A stretch of DNA of 42,500 nt from Tubiluchus corallicola (lineage: Eukaryota > Priapulida > Priapulimorpha > Priapulimorphida > Tubiluchidae). The notes beneath the pieces were generated by a model. It did no database searches. It was not told the DNA's origin and saw only the letters and a list, made by a program, of their open reading frames with translations. The first letter of the stretch is position 1. Every line of letters begins with the position of its first letter. Below, in pieces: positions 1 to 12,672 of this stretch. The position numbers and the translations under genes were made by a program. Location of the stretch: contig JAQGDQ010000010.1 in NCBI GenBank assembly GCA_030141605.1, forward strand, positions 1-42,500, read 5' to 3'.

Positions 1-732
1 GGTTTGCAAATTATACTAAAAGAGGAAATTTTACACCTGGTCGTTAAGCGCACTCCAATAAAATGATGCCAAATTCATTCGTTAATTATTTTTGCATGCT
101 GAGTGTATGATATATCCTCCGTGGCGCAATGTATGTACGGTGTAATTACGATGAATGCTACACCTACGGCGCGCTGCTTTGAGAAAATTTGCCCAAATTC
201 TTCCAGTTTTAATTTTCATAAATTAGTGCGAAGATTTTGAGGCGTACAAATTTTAAAGTAACAGTTTAATTTTTGTGATAAATCGACCCCTGTTTCTTTT
301 AAGTACAAATTTTTTACCGTTATCAATACTGCTCGCCCTAATTCATACAGCAAACTAAATATACGACTGAAATCTCTTATTACTCTAAAACACAAAAAGA
401 GTTATGCATCCATTTTGACCATTGTTACACCACAGCTACAGAACGCATCCTAAGAACAAAAAGTATACTGTAAAATGATCATAAGAAGCATTGATCCTTT
501 GGGCTAAGTTAGATGGTATTTTGCAAAGCCGTTTGTGTAATACCATCAAACAAAAACATCTTTGCAAGATATTTGCAGTAAAATATAAACTTGTACATAT
601 AATAAACACTGATTTGCAAGCAAAAGCTGATGTTCTTGCAAAAAACGTTCAACAAAGTTTTCAATCAAAATTGTCAGTTCTATTACTACCAGCAAAATGG
701 CTTGTTTGTTTGTGGAGTGTTAAATAGTTTCA

Positions 733-878
733 CACCAGCCAAGATATGTAGTCTGTAAGGTAAATTGTTAAATTATCTATATAACGTATCATATATCTTT
801 TGGATATCTGACTACTAAATTGTATTTCGATGTTGCTTCTAAATTCTGGTAAATTACTTTGTTTTAGATACCTTAGAA
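733..878. other. Diverged patch inside segment D, left copy
   Basis: Reading this stretch against 9531-9678 gives roughly two dozen differences and a net 2-bp indel, many of them C/T or A/G transitions. The flanking 730 and 745 bp of the two copies are almost identical. Identity resumes abruptly at GAACAGTTTTGTTCG. The pattern suggests that one copy was partly overwritten from a third, more distant copy, but that is inference. Confidence 0.85.
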
Positions 879-1059
879 ATGAACAGTTTTGTTCGAAACC
901 GGTCGGCAATAAATTCCATTTTGATGGAATTTTAATTCATTGCGGAAATTTGCATTCAGTTTAGATCCACAGTAAAAACACGAAGTACTAACATCCATAA
1001 TTACATTTTAGAACTACAGTGTCATAAACTCATTCCCAGATATTCTTGGCCGATGAAAT

Positions 1060-1244
1060 CAGCTGTTTAATCAGCTGTGATTAGCAATTCCTAATTACAG
1101 TGATTCACCAACGTGCAACAACACCAGCTACCAAGTGAACAGGTAGAGCTACCTGTCGTATTTGTGTTACAGGTACTGAATAATTTATCAATTCGAATTA
1201 CAGCTGAAACAATACCTGGGAAAGATTAATGATCGCAACAGGTA
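1060..1244. promoter_or_regulatory. E-box and CAGGTA motif cluster (duplicated)
   Basis: Three CAGCTG words (1060-1065, 1072-1077, 1201-1206) and five CAGGTA/TACCTG words (1140, 1150, 1170, 1213 and 1239) fall within 185 bp. Two of the latter form the inverted pair ACAGGTAGAGCTACCTGT at 1139-1156, and the first two CAGCTG lie in a direct repeat of AATCAGCTGT. CAGCTG is a bHLH site; CAGGTA resembles Zeb/Snail-type or Zelda-type sites. The cluster recurs at 9860-10044. A regulatory role is inferred from motif density only. Confidence 0.4.
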
Positions 1245-1617
1245 CAGTATAATAGTGATGTTTCTATACGTCACATGAAAGAAGTGCATCAAACTGTGAT
1301 TTAAATAATTCAGTTATAGTTTTTTAAATTTTGTTAAATAATTATCAAATTATAAACCGCGATATCATGCACACACATTATGATTCATTGAAATCGGACA
1401 TATTAGCTGCACGGCTAAAGAATGAACTAATTCAACTAGCGAACTAAAAAGACGTGCACGTAGCAAATTATACAGAAAATACTTCATAAATAGAATTAAA
1501 TGGCCAGCCAATAAGTCAAACTGATTAACCAGGTAACTAGCCAGTCAACCAGTCTACATAAGATCAAATGTGTGAATGACAGATAGACAGACAGACAGAC
1601 GAACAAGTGATTGAATT

Positions 1618-2665
<1,048 letters not shown>

Positions 2666-2666
<1 letters not shown>

Positions 2667-3818
2667 GCACATTACCAGTAATAATTATTTGTATATTCAC
2701 ATGCAGTTTATATATTATCAGCAAACAGAGCGTTCAAGCTGCATAAATACTTATACGCCTGCTAATGTTGGCTGTAGACTGGCATAAGTTGACTGAAGCC
2801 ACTTCAGTTGTCATATCCATCATCACGTGTGTCCAGATTCTCTTCCCTGGCTGCATGCTGTGGCTCAGTGGACGGCGCATTCACCTTGAAGCCACGCCTT
2901 GCTGTTAACAAAGACCCAAGTGAATGTAAACATAGCTTCGTGGTCGTTATAATAGCGGCTTCTTTTTTAGTTATAATCATATTCATAAGTATCGCTGAGA
3001 ATGGGGATCTTTTCTAAAAATAATTACTTTTAATAGCACAGATCAATGTTTGCTCCATTAGTTTTAAGTGTTGAAACTGTCGGAATGTTGAAGAAATGAA
3101 AACTGAGTTTTTTTGTTGAAAATAAAGAATATTTGATTATATGTCTATGTTTATTTTTCGGTCACGCTGGTATACGTTCAAATACTACATTGTTAAAAGT
3201 AAGAACTATTGTGCTTTGTTCATTATTATTAAGAGACTTAAAATTTGTCTGTTAACAAGCAGATTAAACTTCTGCGTTGTTGAGAATTGAGAATTATTGT
3301 TTTTCAAACAAAAGATTCAAGTAGTGAATTGTCGAAAAGTGCAATCTATCATTAAAATACTTTTATATTTGTTTGTCATAAAAACCTTTAAATAGTGCAT
3401 TGATAGATGTCATATTGTTTCTTTTTCACTTTTTTTCAAATAAATATTTTTCTTCCTTGTGAGGTGGGAGACTTATAATAATGCACATGAACACGTGAGT
3501 CAAGAATTGTTGTCTTTTGGTCGAAAGATCACATATAAATGTTGCGCTACGGACTGCAGAGACAGAACAAAGGGAAATGATGGTGGACAATATGAGGTTG
3601 AGAATAATTGGGCAATAACTGTTATGCATGACTTCCATTCTAGGTTTATATGTGCATAGATTTTATGCATATGTGTGCGTAAATATGTTGCGACTCATTT
3701 CTTAGAGCATCAGTTTGGCTGCACAAAAACTGTTGCATATTTATTGCTTATCCTAAATGAGGCATACCTATACTTGCAGGGAAACTGCTTACAAGTCACA
3801 TTTGACTACTAGTAAGTG
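2666..3818 (+). repeat. Segment A, left arm of a long inverted repeat
   Basis: The reverse complement is at 5790-6942 (coordinates sum to 9608). The arms are 1153 bp each with no indel, and every open frame in them is identical between copies. The arms enclose a 1971-bp spacer (3819-5789). The left arm starts at GGCACATTACC and ends at ACTAGTAAGTG, after which the two copies read different sequence. Confidence 0.96.
2808..3017 (+). other. Exon-like open frame with membrane segment; tRNA-like A box
   Basis: An open frame ends in a stop at 3015-3017, followed about 105 bp later by AATAAA (3121-3126). Its first part (about 2825-2945) is clearly more GC-rich than the surroundings and has GC-rich third positions. 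Residues 44-62 form a hydrophobic stretch fit for a membrane span. AG acceptor-like sites lie near its start (before 2808 and after TGTGTCC at about 2835), so a last exon is conceivable. The same stretch holds TGGCTCAGTGG (2861-2871), a good tRNA/SINE A box, with only a weak B-box-like GTTAACAAAGACCC downstream. I cannot decide between a terminal exon, a decayed tRNA-derived SINE head and chance. An identical copy lies at 6591-6800 on the minus strand. Confidence 0.25.
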
Positions 3819-4085
3819 CTCGACCTAGGTAATTAACTTTCCTAATTTTATGATGATATAATCTCATACGGTATGATATGAAAATTCTGCATGACGCACT
3901 GAGTGAGAGAAAATATTTATTAAAGTTACATGTTTACATCAACCATACATAACATTTACAATCATTTGCACCGTTCTATGTAGACGTAATTTAGACGTAA
4001 ACCCCACCATTTAGGCTCACAAGTCACTGCCTACTAAGGCCAAAAGATTTTCGTAAGCGTGTACGCCTAACAAAATTCATACGGA
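3819..4085. other. Spacer sequence, probable LINE 3' untranslated tail
   Basis: No gene. The minus-strand LINE remnant that follows probably extends into this stretch and may end near 3912, where ATATTTATTAAAG would read as an A-rich 3' end on the minus strand. Confidence 0.3.
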
Positions 4086-4856
4086 TCATATCATTGTACA
4101 TGGTCCAAGATGTAATCCACAATTCTGTAAAGATTTACCCAAATGGCACTGCTTATAGATTGCTTTTTGCCTTTTCACGTAAGAGTTTTGTATGAAACGA
4201 GCAGCAAGGATTTCAGTTAAAACATCAACATTCATAATGAAAGCAAGTTTTTCAGTATTCACCAGTTTCATGAAATTTGTTAATGTGATAACATTTTTGA
4301 AATAAATCCCTTCTCTGTGCATTGTAAAACGGGCAATTAAGAAGGAAATGTATCTCGTTTTCTATTTTACACATTGTCTAAATTACACATTTCGCATATT
4401 CGTTCCTGCAAAGCAAGCCCGTCGAATCGGCCAGTCTCGATTTTTAAAGGCAAAACGCCACATCTAAACTGAGATAAAAGTGATCTTTATGATTTACATA
4501 ACGGTATATGTAAATAGTGTTTCGTATAAAAACCTTGTTTAAAAAGTTTAATCGTTTTCAGTTTTGGTTTAATAGTAACCTGGCGAGTCTATTCAGCTTT
4601 AAACAGATCGAAAGGCTTTTCTTTACATTGCGGGATTTGTAACACCGATAACTAATTGTAAACCAGTTGTAAATTGTAAAATCTGATTTACATCATAGGA
4701 CCAATTACTGACATTTTCTTTAAAGCACAAATTCCAATCCCAATCGAAAACGTTTTTGGTTAATATGTTATCATCAAATATCGTCATTCTATTCCAAAGT
4801 CGAAGTATATCAGTTTTTCTTCTTAAGGTACTAGGTAGGAGCCCAACCGGCTTCAA
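4086..4856 (-). pseudogene. Decayed LINE: C-terminal end of a reverse transcriptase polyprotein
   Basis: Reading leftwards on the minus strand, fragments of the region downstream of the reverse transcriptase domain of invertebrate non-LTR retrotransposons appear in the expected order. First comes LRRKTDILRLWNRM with LTKNVFDWDW (about 4680-4840). Next is a stretch with PLKIETGRF and an ERICEMC cysteine pair (about 4390-4450). Then, after a +1 frame change, comes IENEIHFLLNCPFY (4324-4365), the conserved ExxHFLxxCPxY motif. The last part, KLAFIMNVD and KRQKAIY (about 4145-4260), needs another frame. At least two frameshifts and in-frame stops break the reading frame. No catalytic reverse transcriptase or endonuclease domain is visible upstream (4857-5620), so the copy is 5'-truncated, as is usual for LINEs. 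Family assignment within the LINEs is uncertain. Confidence 0.8.
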
Positions 4857-5623
4857 TAATCACACCACTATATTACAGTCTAGCCAATAAATTACATTTT
4901 GTCTTAATTTACTTATCTTCATATAAAAAAGCAATTCATATTTATCCGAAAAATTATTATCTGGAATACAAATGTATACCATGAATCTGGGCCTTGGTCC
5001 AAACATAGCATGAACAGCTTGTTTAAATGGAGAACGTTTCCGATAAGGTTTGTCTGATAAACATTATGGTGATCCATCATTCTCTATTAGTTATCTCGTT
5101 TTTCAATATTATTAACAACACATCAGATAAAATGTCCACTTATCTTTCCAAAACGAAATTTTAAACTGACGGTGCCAATGAAGATTGGCAAGTATATGGA
5201 CGACGGTCAGTTAAGTTCACTGTGTTACAGAGGACACTAAAGTAATTAAAGGCAGACAGATAAGAGGAGAATGAGCTACCACAAGTGCTACTGATCACGA
5301 CATGCAAACGAGTGCCATTGATGTACGGCAGATGATTGAGGCTCGAGTGTTAAATGAATTACGCAACCCGCGACAGCAAATGCAATAAGATACAACCATT
5401 ACGCACTAATACATCCTTTTATCTATGAATATAACTTAGTCTGATAGGATTGCTACCAATATGGAGATATACTTTCGCATATTCTGGACTAAGTAGTTTC
5501 CAGATTTCACAGAATTAGCAATTTTAAAACTTTTACGTTATTGGGCCTGTGTATGTAAAATATCTGAGGTCTTAGCTTTCGCTGAAGTTTTAACTAAACA
5601 TTTGCAAAAATAAACTCTTCGGA
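4857..5623. other. Gene-free spacer sequence
   Basis: I see no gene. The first 200 bp may still belong to the LINE remnant on its left, but only weak minus-strand coding traces remain. A short frame near 5303-5386 has no recognisable relative. Confidence 0.3.
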
Positions 5624-5789
5624 GGGCGTTTACAATTCCCCACACAATTTAAATACCCTAACCATAACACACAAAGCGCAAATCCGAACCCTAACCCTAA
5701 CATCAAAACCCAAATCCGAACCCCAACCCTAACCCTAATCCTAATCCGCTTCACGAACTAATTTCTTGAGTGTGGGGAGCCAAACACTT
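5624..5789. mobile_element. Small terminal-inverted-repeat element carrying telomere-like repeats
   Basis: The left end GGGCGTTTACAATTCCCCACAC (5624-5645, including the leading G) is matched imperfectly by the reverse complement of the right end, GTGTGGGGAGCCAAACACT (5770-5788). Between them lies a degenerate CCCTAA tract. The size and ends fit a MITE. No clear target duplication is visible; its right end touches the A inverted repeat at 5790. Confidence 0.5.
5655..5747. repeat. Degenerate interstitial telomere-like (CCCTAA)n tract
   Basis: Several CCCTAA units occur with variants (CCCCAA, CCTAAT) and a longer repeated phrase around CAAATCCGAACCC (5679 and 5711). CCCTAA is the complement of TTAGGG, the telomere repeat of most animals. 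The tract is short and decayed, so it is interstitial and not a chromosome end. Confidence 0.85.
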
Positions 5790-6942
5790 CACTTACTAGT
5801 AGTCAAATGTGACTTGTAAGCAGTTTCCCTGCAAGTATAGGTATGCCTCATTTAGGATAAGCAATAAATATGCAACAGTTTTTGTGCAGCCAAACTGATG
5901 CTCTAAGAAATGAGTCGCAACATATTTACGCACACATATGCATAAAATCTATGCACATATAAACCTAGAATGGAAGTCATGCATAACAGTTATTGCCCAA
6001 TTATTCTCAACCTCATATTGTCCACCATCATTTCCCTTTGTTCTGTCTCTGCAGTCCGTAGCGCAACATTTATATGTGATCTTTCGACCAAAAGACAACA
6101 ATTCTTGACTCACGTGTTCATGTGCATTATTATAAGTCTCCCACCTCACAAGGAAGAAAAATATTTATTTGAAAAAAAGTGAAAAAGAAACAATATGACA
6201 TCTATCAATGCACTATTTAAAGGTTTTTATGACAAACAAATATAAAAGTATTTTAATGATAGATTGCACTTTTCGACAATTCACTACTTGAATCTTTTGT
6301 TTGAAAAACAATAATTCTCAATTCTCAACAACGCAGAAGTTTAATCTGCTTGTTAACAGACAAATTTTAAGTCTCTTAATAATAATGAACAAAGCACAAT
6401 AGTTCTTACTTTTAACAATGTAGTATTTGAACGTATACCAGCGTGACCGAAAAATAAACATAGACATATAATCAAATATTCTTTATTTTCAACAAAAAAA
6501 CTCAGTTTTCATTTCTTCAACATTCCGACAGTTTCAACACTTAAAACTAATGGAGCAAACATTGATCTGTGCTATTAAAAGTAATTATTTTTAGAAAAGA
6601 TCCCCATTCTCAGCGATACTTATGAATATGATTATAACTAAAAAAGAAGCCGCTATTATAACGACCACGAAGCTATGTTTACATTCACTTGGGTCTTTGT
6701 TAACAGCAAGGCGTGGCTTCAAGGTGAATGCGCCGTCCACTGAGCCACAGCATGCAGCCAGGGAAGAGAATCTGGACACACGTGATGATGGATATGACAA
6801 CTGAAGTGGCTTCAGTCAACTTATGCCAGTCTACAGCCAACATTAGCAGGCGTATAAGTATTTATGCAGCTTGAACGCTCTGTTTGCTGATAATATATAA
6901 ACTGCATGTGAATATACAAATAATTATTACTGGTAATGTGCC
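5790..6942 (-). repeat. Segment A, right arm of a long inverted repeat
   Basis: Reverse complement of 2666-3818. It abuts a small terminal-inverted-repeat element on its left (5624-5789) and unique sequence on its right from 6943. The three bases outside each arm are ATG on both sides, but the sequence further out does not support a simple insertion. Confidence 0.96.
6591..6800 (-). other. Inverted copy of the exon-like/tRNA-like patch
   Basis: Base-for-base the same frame as at 2808-3017, on the opposite strand. The A-box-like word is at 6737-6747. The same doubts apply. Confidence 0.25.
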
Positions 6943-7590
6943 ATGTTGTACTATGAATAAGCAACGAAATGACTAATAGGCAATCGCACTGTTTCTAAAT
7001 AGCTTCACGCTGTTATTCATACACACTAATCACGCAATAGTGAACAAAATACCAACTAAAGTAATGGTGGGAAATCCCTCTTAGATACCTACGCGTGGCA
7101 TCTATCTATCTCTCTCTCTCTATATATATATATATGTATTATTACAGTAAAATCATTCTGCTGAAACGTAAAGATTTATTTATTATATTGCGGTTTGCTT
7201 TACAGTATACAGTCACTATACCTTACAAAAAATATGTCTAGAAGTATTAACTATTTGAACCAGTTAAAGTGGACCCATTAATATAAAAGACAAGATTAAC
7301 TCATTCCGAGAATCTTGGCGTTCGATTGAAAAAAAAACTAAAATGAATTTTGCACTTATATATCATCGTCATCATAAGTCTATTACGTCTGTTGTATAGG
7401 TACTGGGCAGGTAGAATTCTAAAACAAAAGAAATAAAAGTTAATCCAGCAAAAAACTAGACACTGCTATGCCAGTGGATTGTCGCTTATACTCCATACAA
7501 ATGTCAAGCAACGCGTTAACCTGGCTTTGCATGCTGCCATCTATCAGCTGAAAACGAAAATATAATGCGTACTATATAATGCGTAACAAT
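6943..7590. other. Gene-free sequence with short microsatellite
   Basis: No coding evidence. It contains a TCTA/TC/TA microsatellite at 7101-7138. The word GCTGCCATCTAT near 7530 recurs near 33500 and may be chance. Confidence 0.5.
7101..7138 (+). repeat. TCTA-TC-TA compound microsatellite
   Basis: TCTATC units pass into TC and then TA dinucleotides. Confidence 0.9.
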
Positions 7591-7598
7591 ATACTAGC

Positions 7599-7700
7599 AT
7601 GAAAATAGAGCAACTCATTGGCTCTAAACTGGCCAGCATTGTTGACTGTGCGTCATTTGCTCAACCAATAGCATCACACGCATTACGTAAACTAGCCTAC
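7599..7700. promoter_or_regulatory. Paired CCAAT-type block (candidate promoter or enhancer)
   Basis: CATTGGCTC (about 7617) and AACCAATAGCATC (about 7662) place two NF-Y-type CCAAT boxes in opposite orientation about 45 bp apart, next to GCGTCATTTG and ATTACGTAAAC. NF-Y pairs are typical of promoters, but no gene start follows that I can recognise. Confidence 0.25.
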
Positions 7701-7916
7701 AAAGGAATGCTCTATTTCTATTTTATTTCAATTTCAGTTTTGCACCAAATCAGCAATTCGCACAACATTCTCGTTGTGTTCCGATTTCGGACTTTAATAA
7801 CACATAGTCTTAAAAATAAACACAGCGAAATAAAACGCAAAAATATTACTATAACTAAGTAAATAAAACAATGAACTAACATCTAAAACAACCCAATGAC
7901 GAGATAGCCTATACAA

Positions 7917-7965
7917 ATATATATATATTTATATATATACATATACATATATATATATATATATA

Positions 7966-8009
<44 letters not shown>
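7917..8009. repeat. TA dinucleotide microsatellite
   Basis: About 93 bp of TA repeats with a few interruptions. Confidence 0.97.
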
Positions 8010-8012
<3 letters not shown>

Positions 8013-8798
8013 ATTATAATATATTATTGTAATTTTGGTTTGTGAATCGCCCATATAAAACGCCACATTTTTCTATGAAATACAATCGACAATACATTGT
8101 CACTTTGCTGCTATATGATATTTTAAACTATGCTCAGAAAAGAAAGGTCACAAAAAGGTTACTGTACTCCATCTTGCATCAAACAAGTATTGCTACGTAT
8201 GCATTCCGTACATATTTATACATTAATATGTAATGTGTTTTTTACGCAGCAATATCTGTTTTTTCTCACCTTAAAACTAAAAAAATATAAACTTGATTTT
8301 TAGCAATGACAAACATATCTAATTCCCCTGCAAAATTAGTATTGGTAAGTCGTTTTTTCTTAAAGAGATATAATGTATTTCGCAATGATACACGCGCCAT
8401 CAGTACGTATAAAATGATTAACAACGACATTACAGAATTTGCACTAAACAGATTAAATCAGTCTGGTACTTAAATTTATTAAATAATAATTATGTAAGGA
8501 AGGACATAATGCTCCTTCTTGCCAAAGGCAATGTAGCTATTCGGCAAAACAATTTTAATTTCGCTTTAATTCAAAATCCATTTATTTAACGAAAGGCCAG
8601 CCTGAAATATTGTTAACATTTCTAATATTATTATAGTTATTTGTCAATGATGATTATACTACGTCCGGTGGAAAGACGAAACCGTCGTGTAAACGTTAAA
8701 GCAATTACGAGAAAAATTTTCTCCTCTCTTCCTTTCTTTGAGAGAAGCCGGGAAGATTTTGAAATCTTGCAGTTGCAAATTAAGAACTGCTTTGAAAA
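8010..8798. other. Gene-free AT-rich sequence
   Basis: I see no gene, element or notable site here, apart from a short pyrimidine/purine inverted stretch near 8710-8750. Confidence 0.5.
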
Positions 8799-10424
8799 GG
8801 TTTGCAAATTATACTAAAAGAGGAAATTTTACACCTGGTCGTTAAGCGCACTCCAATAAAATGATGCCAAATTCATTCGTTAATTATTTTTGCATGCTGA
8901 GTGTATGATATATCCTCCGTGGCGCAATGTATGTACGGTGTAATTACGATGAATGCTACACCTACGGCGCGCTGCTTTGAGAAAATTTGCCCAAATTCTT
9001 CCAGTTTTAATTTTCATAAATTAGTGTGAAGATTTTGAGGCGTACAAATTTTAAAGTAACAGTTTAATTTTTGTGATAAATCGACCCCTGTTTCTTTTAA
9101 GTACAAATTTTTTACCGTTATCAATACTGCTCGCCCTAATTCATACAGCAAACTAAATATACGACTGAAATCTCTTATTACTCTAAAACACAAAAAGAGT
9201 TATGCATCCATTTTGACCATTGTTACACCACAGCTACAGAACGCATCCTAAGAACAAAAAGTATACTGTAAAATGATCATAAGAAGCATTGATCCTTTGG
9301 GCTAAGTTAGATGGTATTTTGCAAAGCCGTTTGTGTAATACCATCAAACAAAAACATCTTTGCAAGATATTTGCAGTAAAATATAAACTTGTACATATAA
9401 TAAACACTGATTTGCAAGCAAAAGCTGATGTTCTTGCAAAAAACGTTCAACAAAGTTTTCAATCAAAATTGTCAGTTCTATTACTACCAGCAAAATGGCT
9501 TGTTTGTTTGTGGAGTGTTAAATAGTTTCATACTAATCAAGATATGTAGTCTGTAAGATAAATTGTTAAATTATCTGCATAATATTATATCATATATCTT
9601 TTGGCTATTAACTATTGAAGAGTACTTCGATTTTGTTTCTAAATTCTGGTAAACTTCGTTGTTTTAGATGCCTTGATGATGAACAGTTTTGTTCGAAACC
9701 GGTCGGCAATAAATTCCATTTTGATGGAATTTTAATTCATTGCGGAAATTTGCATTCAGTTTAGATCCACAGTAAAAACACGAAGTACTAACATCCATAA
9801 TTACATTTTAGAACTACAGTGTCATAAACTCATTCCCAGATATTCTTGGCCGATGAAATCAGCTGTTTAATCAGCTGTGATTAGCAATTCCTAATTACAG
9901 TGATTCACCAACGTGCAACAACACCAGCTACCAAGTGAACAGGTAGAGCTACCTGTCGTATTTGTGTTACAGGTACTGAATAATTTATCAATTCGAATTA
10001 CAGCTGAAACAATACCTGGGAAAGATTAATGATCGCAACAGGTACAGTATAATAGTGATGTTTCTATACGTCACATGAAAGAAGTGCATCAAACTGTGAT
10101 TTAAATAATTCAGTTATAGTTTTTTAAATTTTGTTAAATAATTATCAAATTATAAACCGCGATATCATGCACACACATTATGATTCATTGAAATCGGACA
10201 TATTAGCTGCACGGCTAAAGAATGAACTAATTCAACTAGCGAACTAAAAAGACGTGCACGTAGCAAATTATACAGAAAATACTTCATAAATAGAATTAAA
10301 TGGCCAGCCAATAAGTCAAACTGATTAACCAGGTAACTAGCCAGTCAACCAGTCTACATAAGATCAAATGTGTGAATGACAGATAGACAGACAGACAGAC
10401 GAACAAGTGATTGAATTAAGAAAC
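8799..10424 (+). repeat. Segment D, right copy (direct duplicate)
   Basis: Second copy of the block that opens the window. It begins with GGTTTGCAAATT at 8799 and ends at AAGAAAC, 10418-10424. Beyond that the two copies differ: here a unique 261-bp stretch follows, whereas the left copy runs straight into segment B. The differing 148-bp patch lies at 9531-9678. The preceding sequence (about 8700-8798) cannot be compared because the left copy is cut off by the window edge. Confidence 0.95.
9531..9678. other. Diverged patch inside segment D, right copy
   Basis: Counterpart of 733-878. The first mismatch is at 9531 (t for c) and the last is just before the shared GATGAAC/AATGAAC end. Outside these limits the D copies match almost perfectly. 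Confidence 0.85.
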
Positions 10425-10685
10425 CAAGAAAATGTAAAGAAATATGTACAATAAATATAAACAAATATAAACAATTATAAGTGAAGAATTCTAAAAATAA
10501 CCAATAACCAACAATTTAACTAATGGTTTCATGTGTCCATTCATCACATGGAAGCAGCGTATGGTACAAACAAATGGTAGAGTGCATGACTGAACGACAA
10601 GTTAAGGAACGAACGAATGAACACAGCGTTGACAGACACACAGTGAATTAAAACAACTTGCGACAAACTGATAAACTGGTATCAG
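10425..10685. other. Unique linker between segments D and B
   Basis: This 261-bp stretch occurs once in the window. It continues the tetranucleotide-like composition of the end of D (GAACGAACGAATGAACAC near 10605) and separates D from inverted B. It has no counterpart in the left arrangement, where D joins B directly. That makes it informative for deciding which arrangement is older. Confidence 0.7.
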
Positions 10686-11743
<1,058 letters not shown>

Positions 11744-11959
11744 TTACAAGACAGAGCGATCCAGGAGTAATTAAAAAAAATCATAATGCGATAAATTTAC
11801 AATGCATAAACGTTACTAATGTGTGTGCCTGCTATTTATTGCCTGTGAAGTTGGGTGATCCTCATACATGTGAACACTGGGAATCTCTGGGAATCTTGCG
11901 ACGTTTATAGAAGCTATAAGATTTGACAAAAAACATAAATCACCGCCAAACATGGGAAG
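11744..11959. other. Unique flank of the rearranged region
   Basis: Non-duplicated sequence begins here. No gene recognised; the short open frame ending near 11910 starts inside the B repeat and looks incidental. Confidence 0.4.
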
Positions 11960-12130
11960 TTTAACACACAATTAGGCGGTGGTCAGTGACGAATGGACGC
12001 GCCCTCGCTTCTGTTTGCGGATAACGGGATGCCGCCATATTTGTTTGCTCGTCCGTATTTGCACGCACAATTGTAGGTTTTGCGTCAATATTTTGGGAGA
12101 GCCAGGACAGACGCCAGTAGACTTACAAAC
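11960..12130. promoter_or_regulatory. CpG-richer patch with YY1-like site
   Basis: This stretch is more GC- and CpG-rich than its surroundings. GCCGCCATATT (12031-12041) matches the YY1 consensus, a site often found close to animal transcription starts. A promoter is possible, but no first exon with a recognisable product follows. Confidence 0.3.
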
Positions 12131-12397
12131 TGCCCTACCGGAGCGCTGTCAACCACTGTACTGGTCATGCATCTCAAAATCTCACATGCAGTTCCCAATC
12201 ATCCCCACTCAGATTAGTTTACTTTTAATAGCTACTTAAATGTCGTTTAGTCAGTTTATCTTTTTGGAATTAATAATAATGGAGTTAATAATGGAATTTC
12301 AGAAGTTTATCAGGAAGTTTACCTTTATCATAAATAGAAACTCTAACTTTAACTTGGTGATTTGTCCCAATCAAATCGTAAACTAAGTGACCCAGAC

Positions 12398-12672
12398 CAC
12401 AGTAATGATGGCAATGACGACTCCAAAACGATGATGGTAATGACAGCGAGGATGATAATAATAGCCAAAAATGAGGAAAATGATGGTGATGATGATGACT
12501 ATGGCGACGGTGACGATGATGATGGTGATGATAAAGGTATTGATGGTGATGACCATCAAAGAGCAAGGTTATGGCGAGTCTTGGCAACAGTGATCTATAC
12601 TGGTGGCAAGCAATATTACCATTAGTTAATGATATGTTGAGAGAAGCTGATGATGATGACAACAATGTTTTT
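12398..12672 (+). repeat. GAT-rich low-complexity stretch
   Basis: Imperfect GAT/GATGGT triplets are densest at 12478-12560. The Asp-rich and His-rich open frames on the two strands are translations of this repeat. Confidence 0.9.

Noticed and set aside
1139-1156. CAGGTAG pair as insect Zelda sites
   Set aside because: Nothing else shows that the source is an insect; kept only as a motif cluster.
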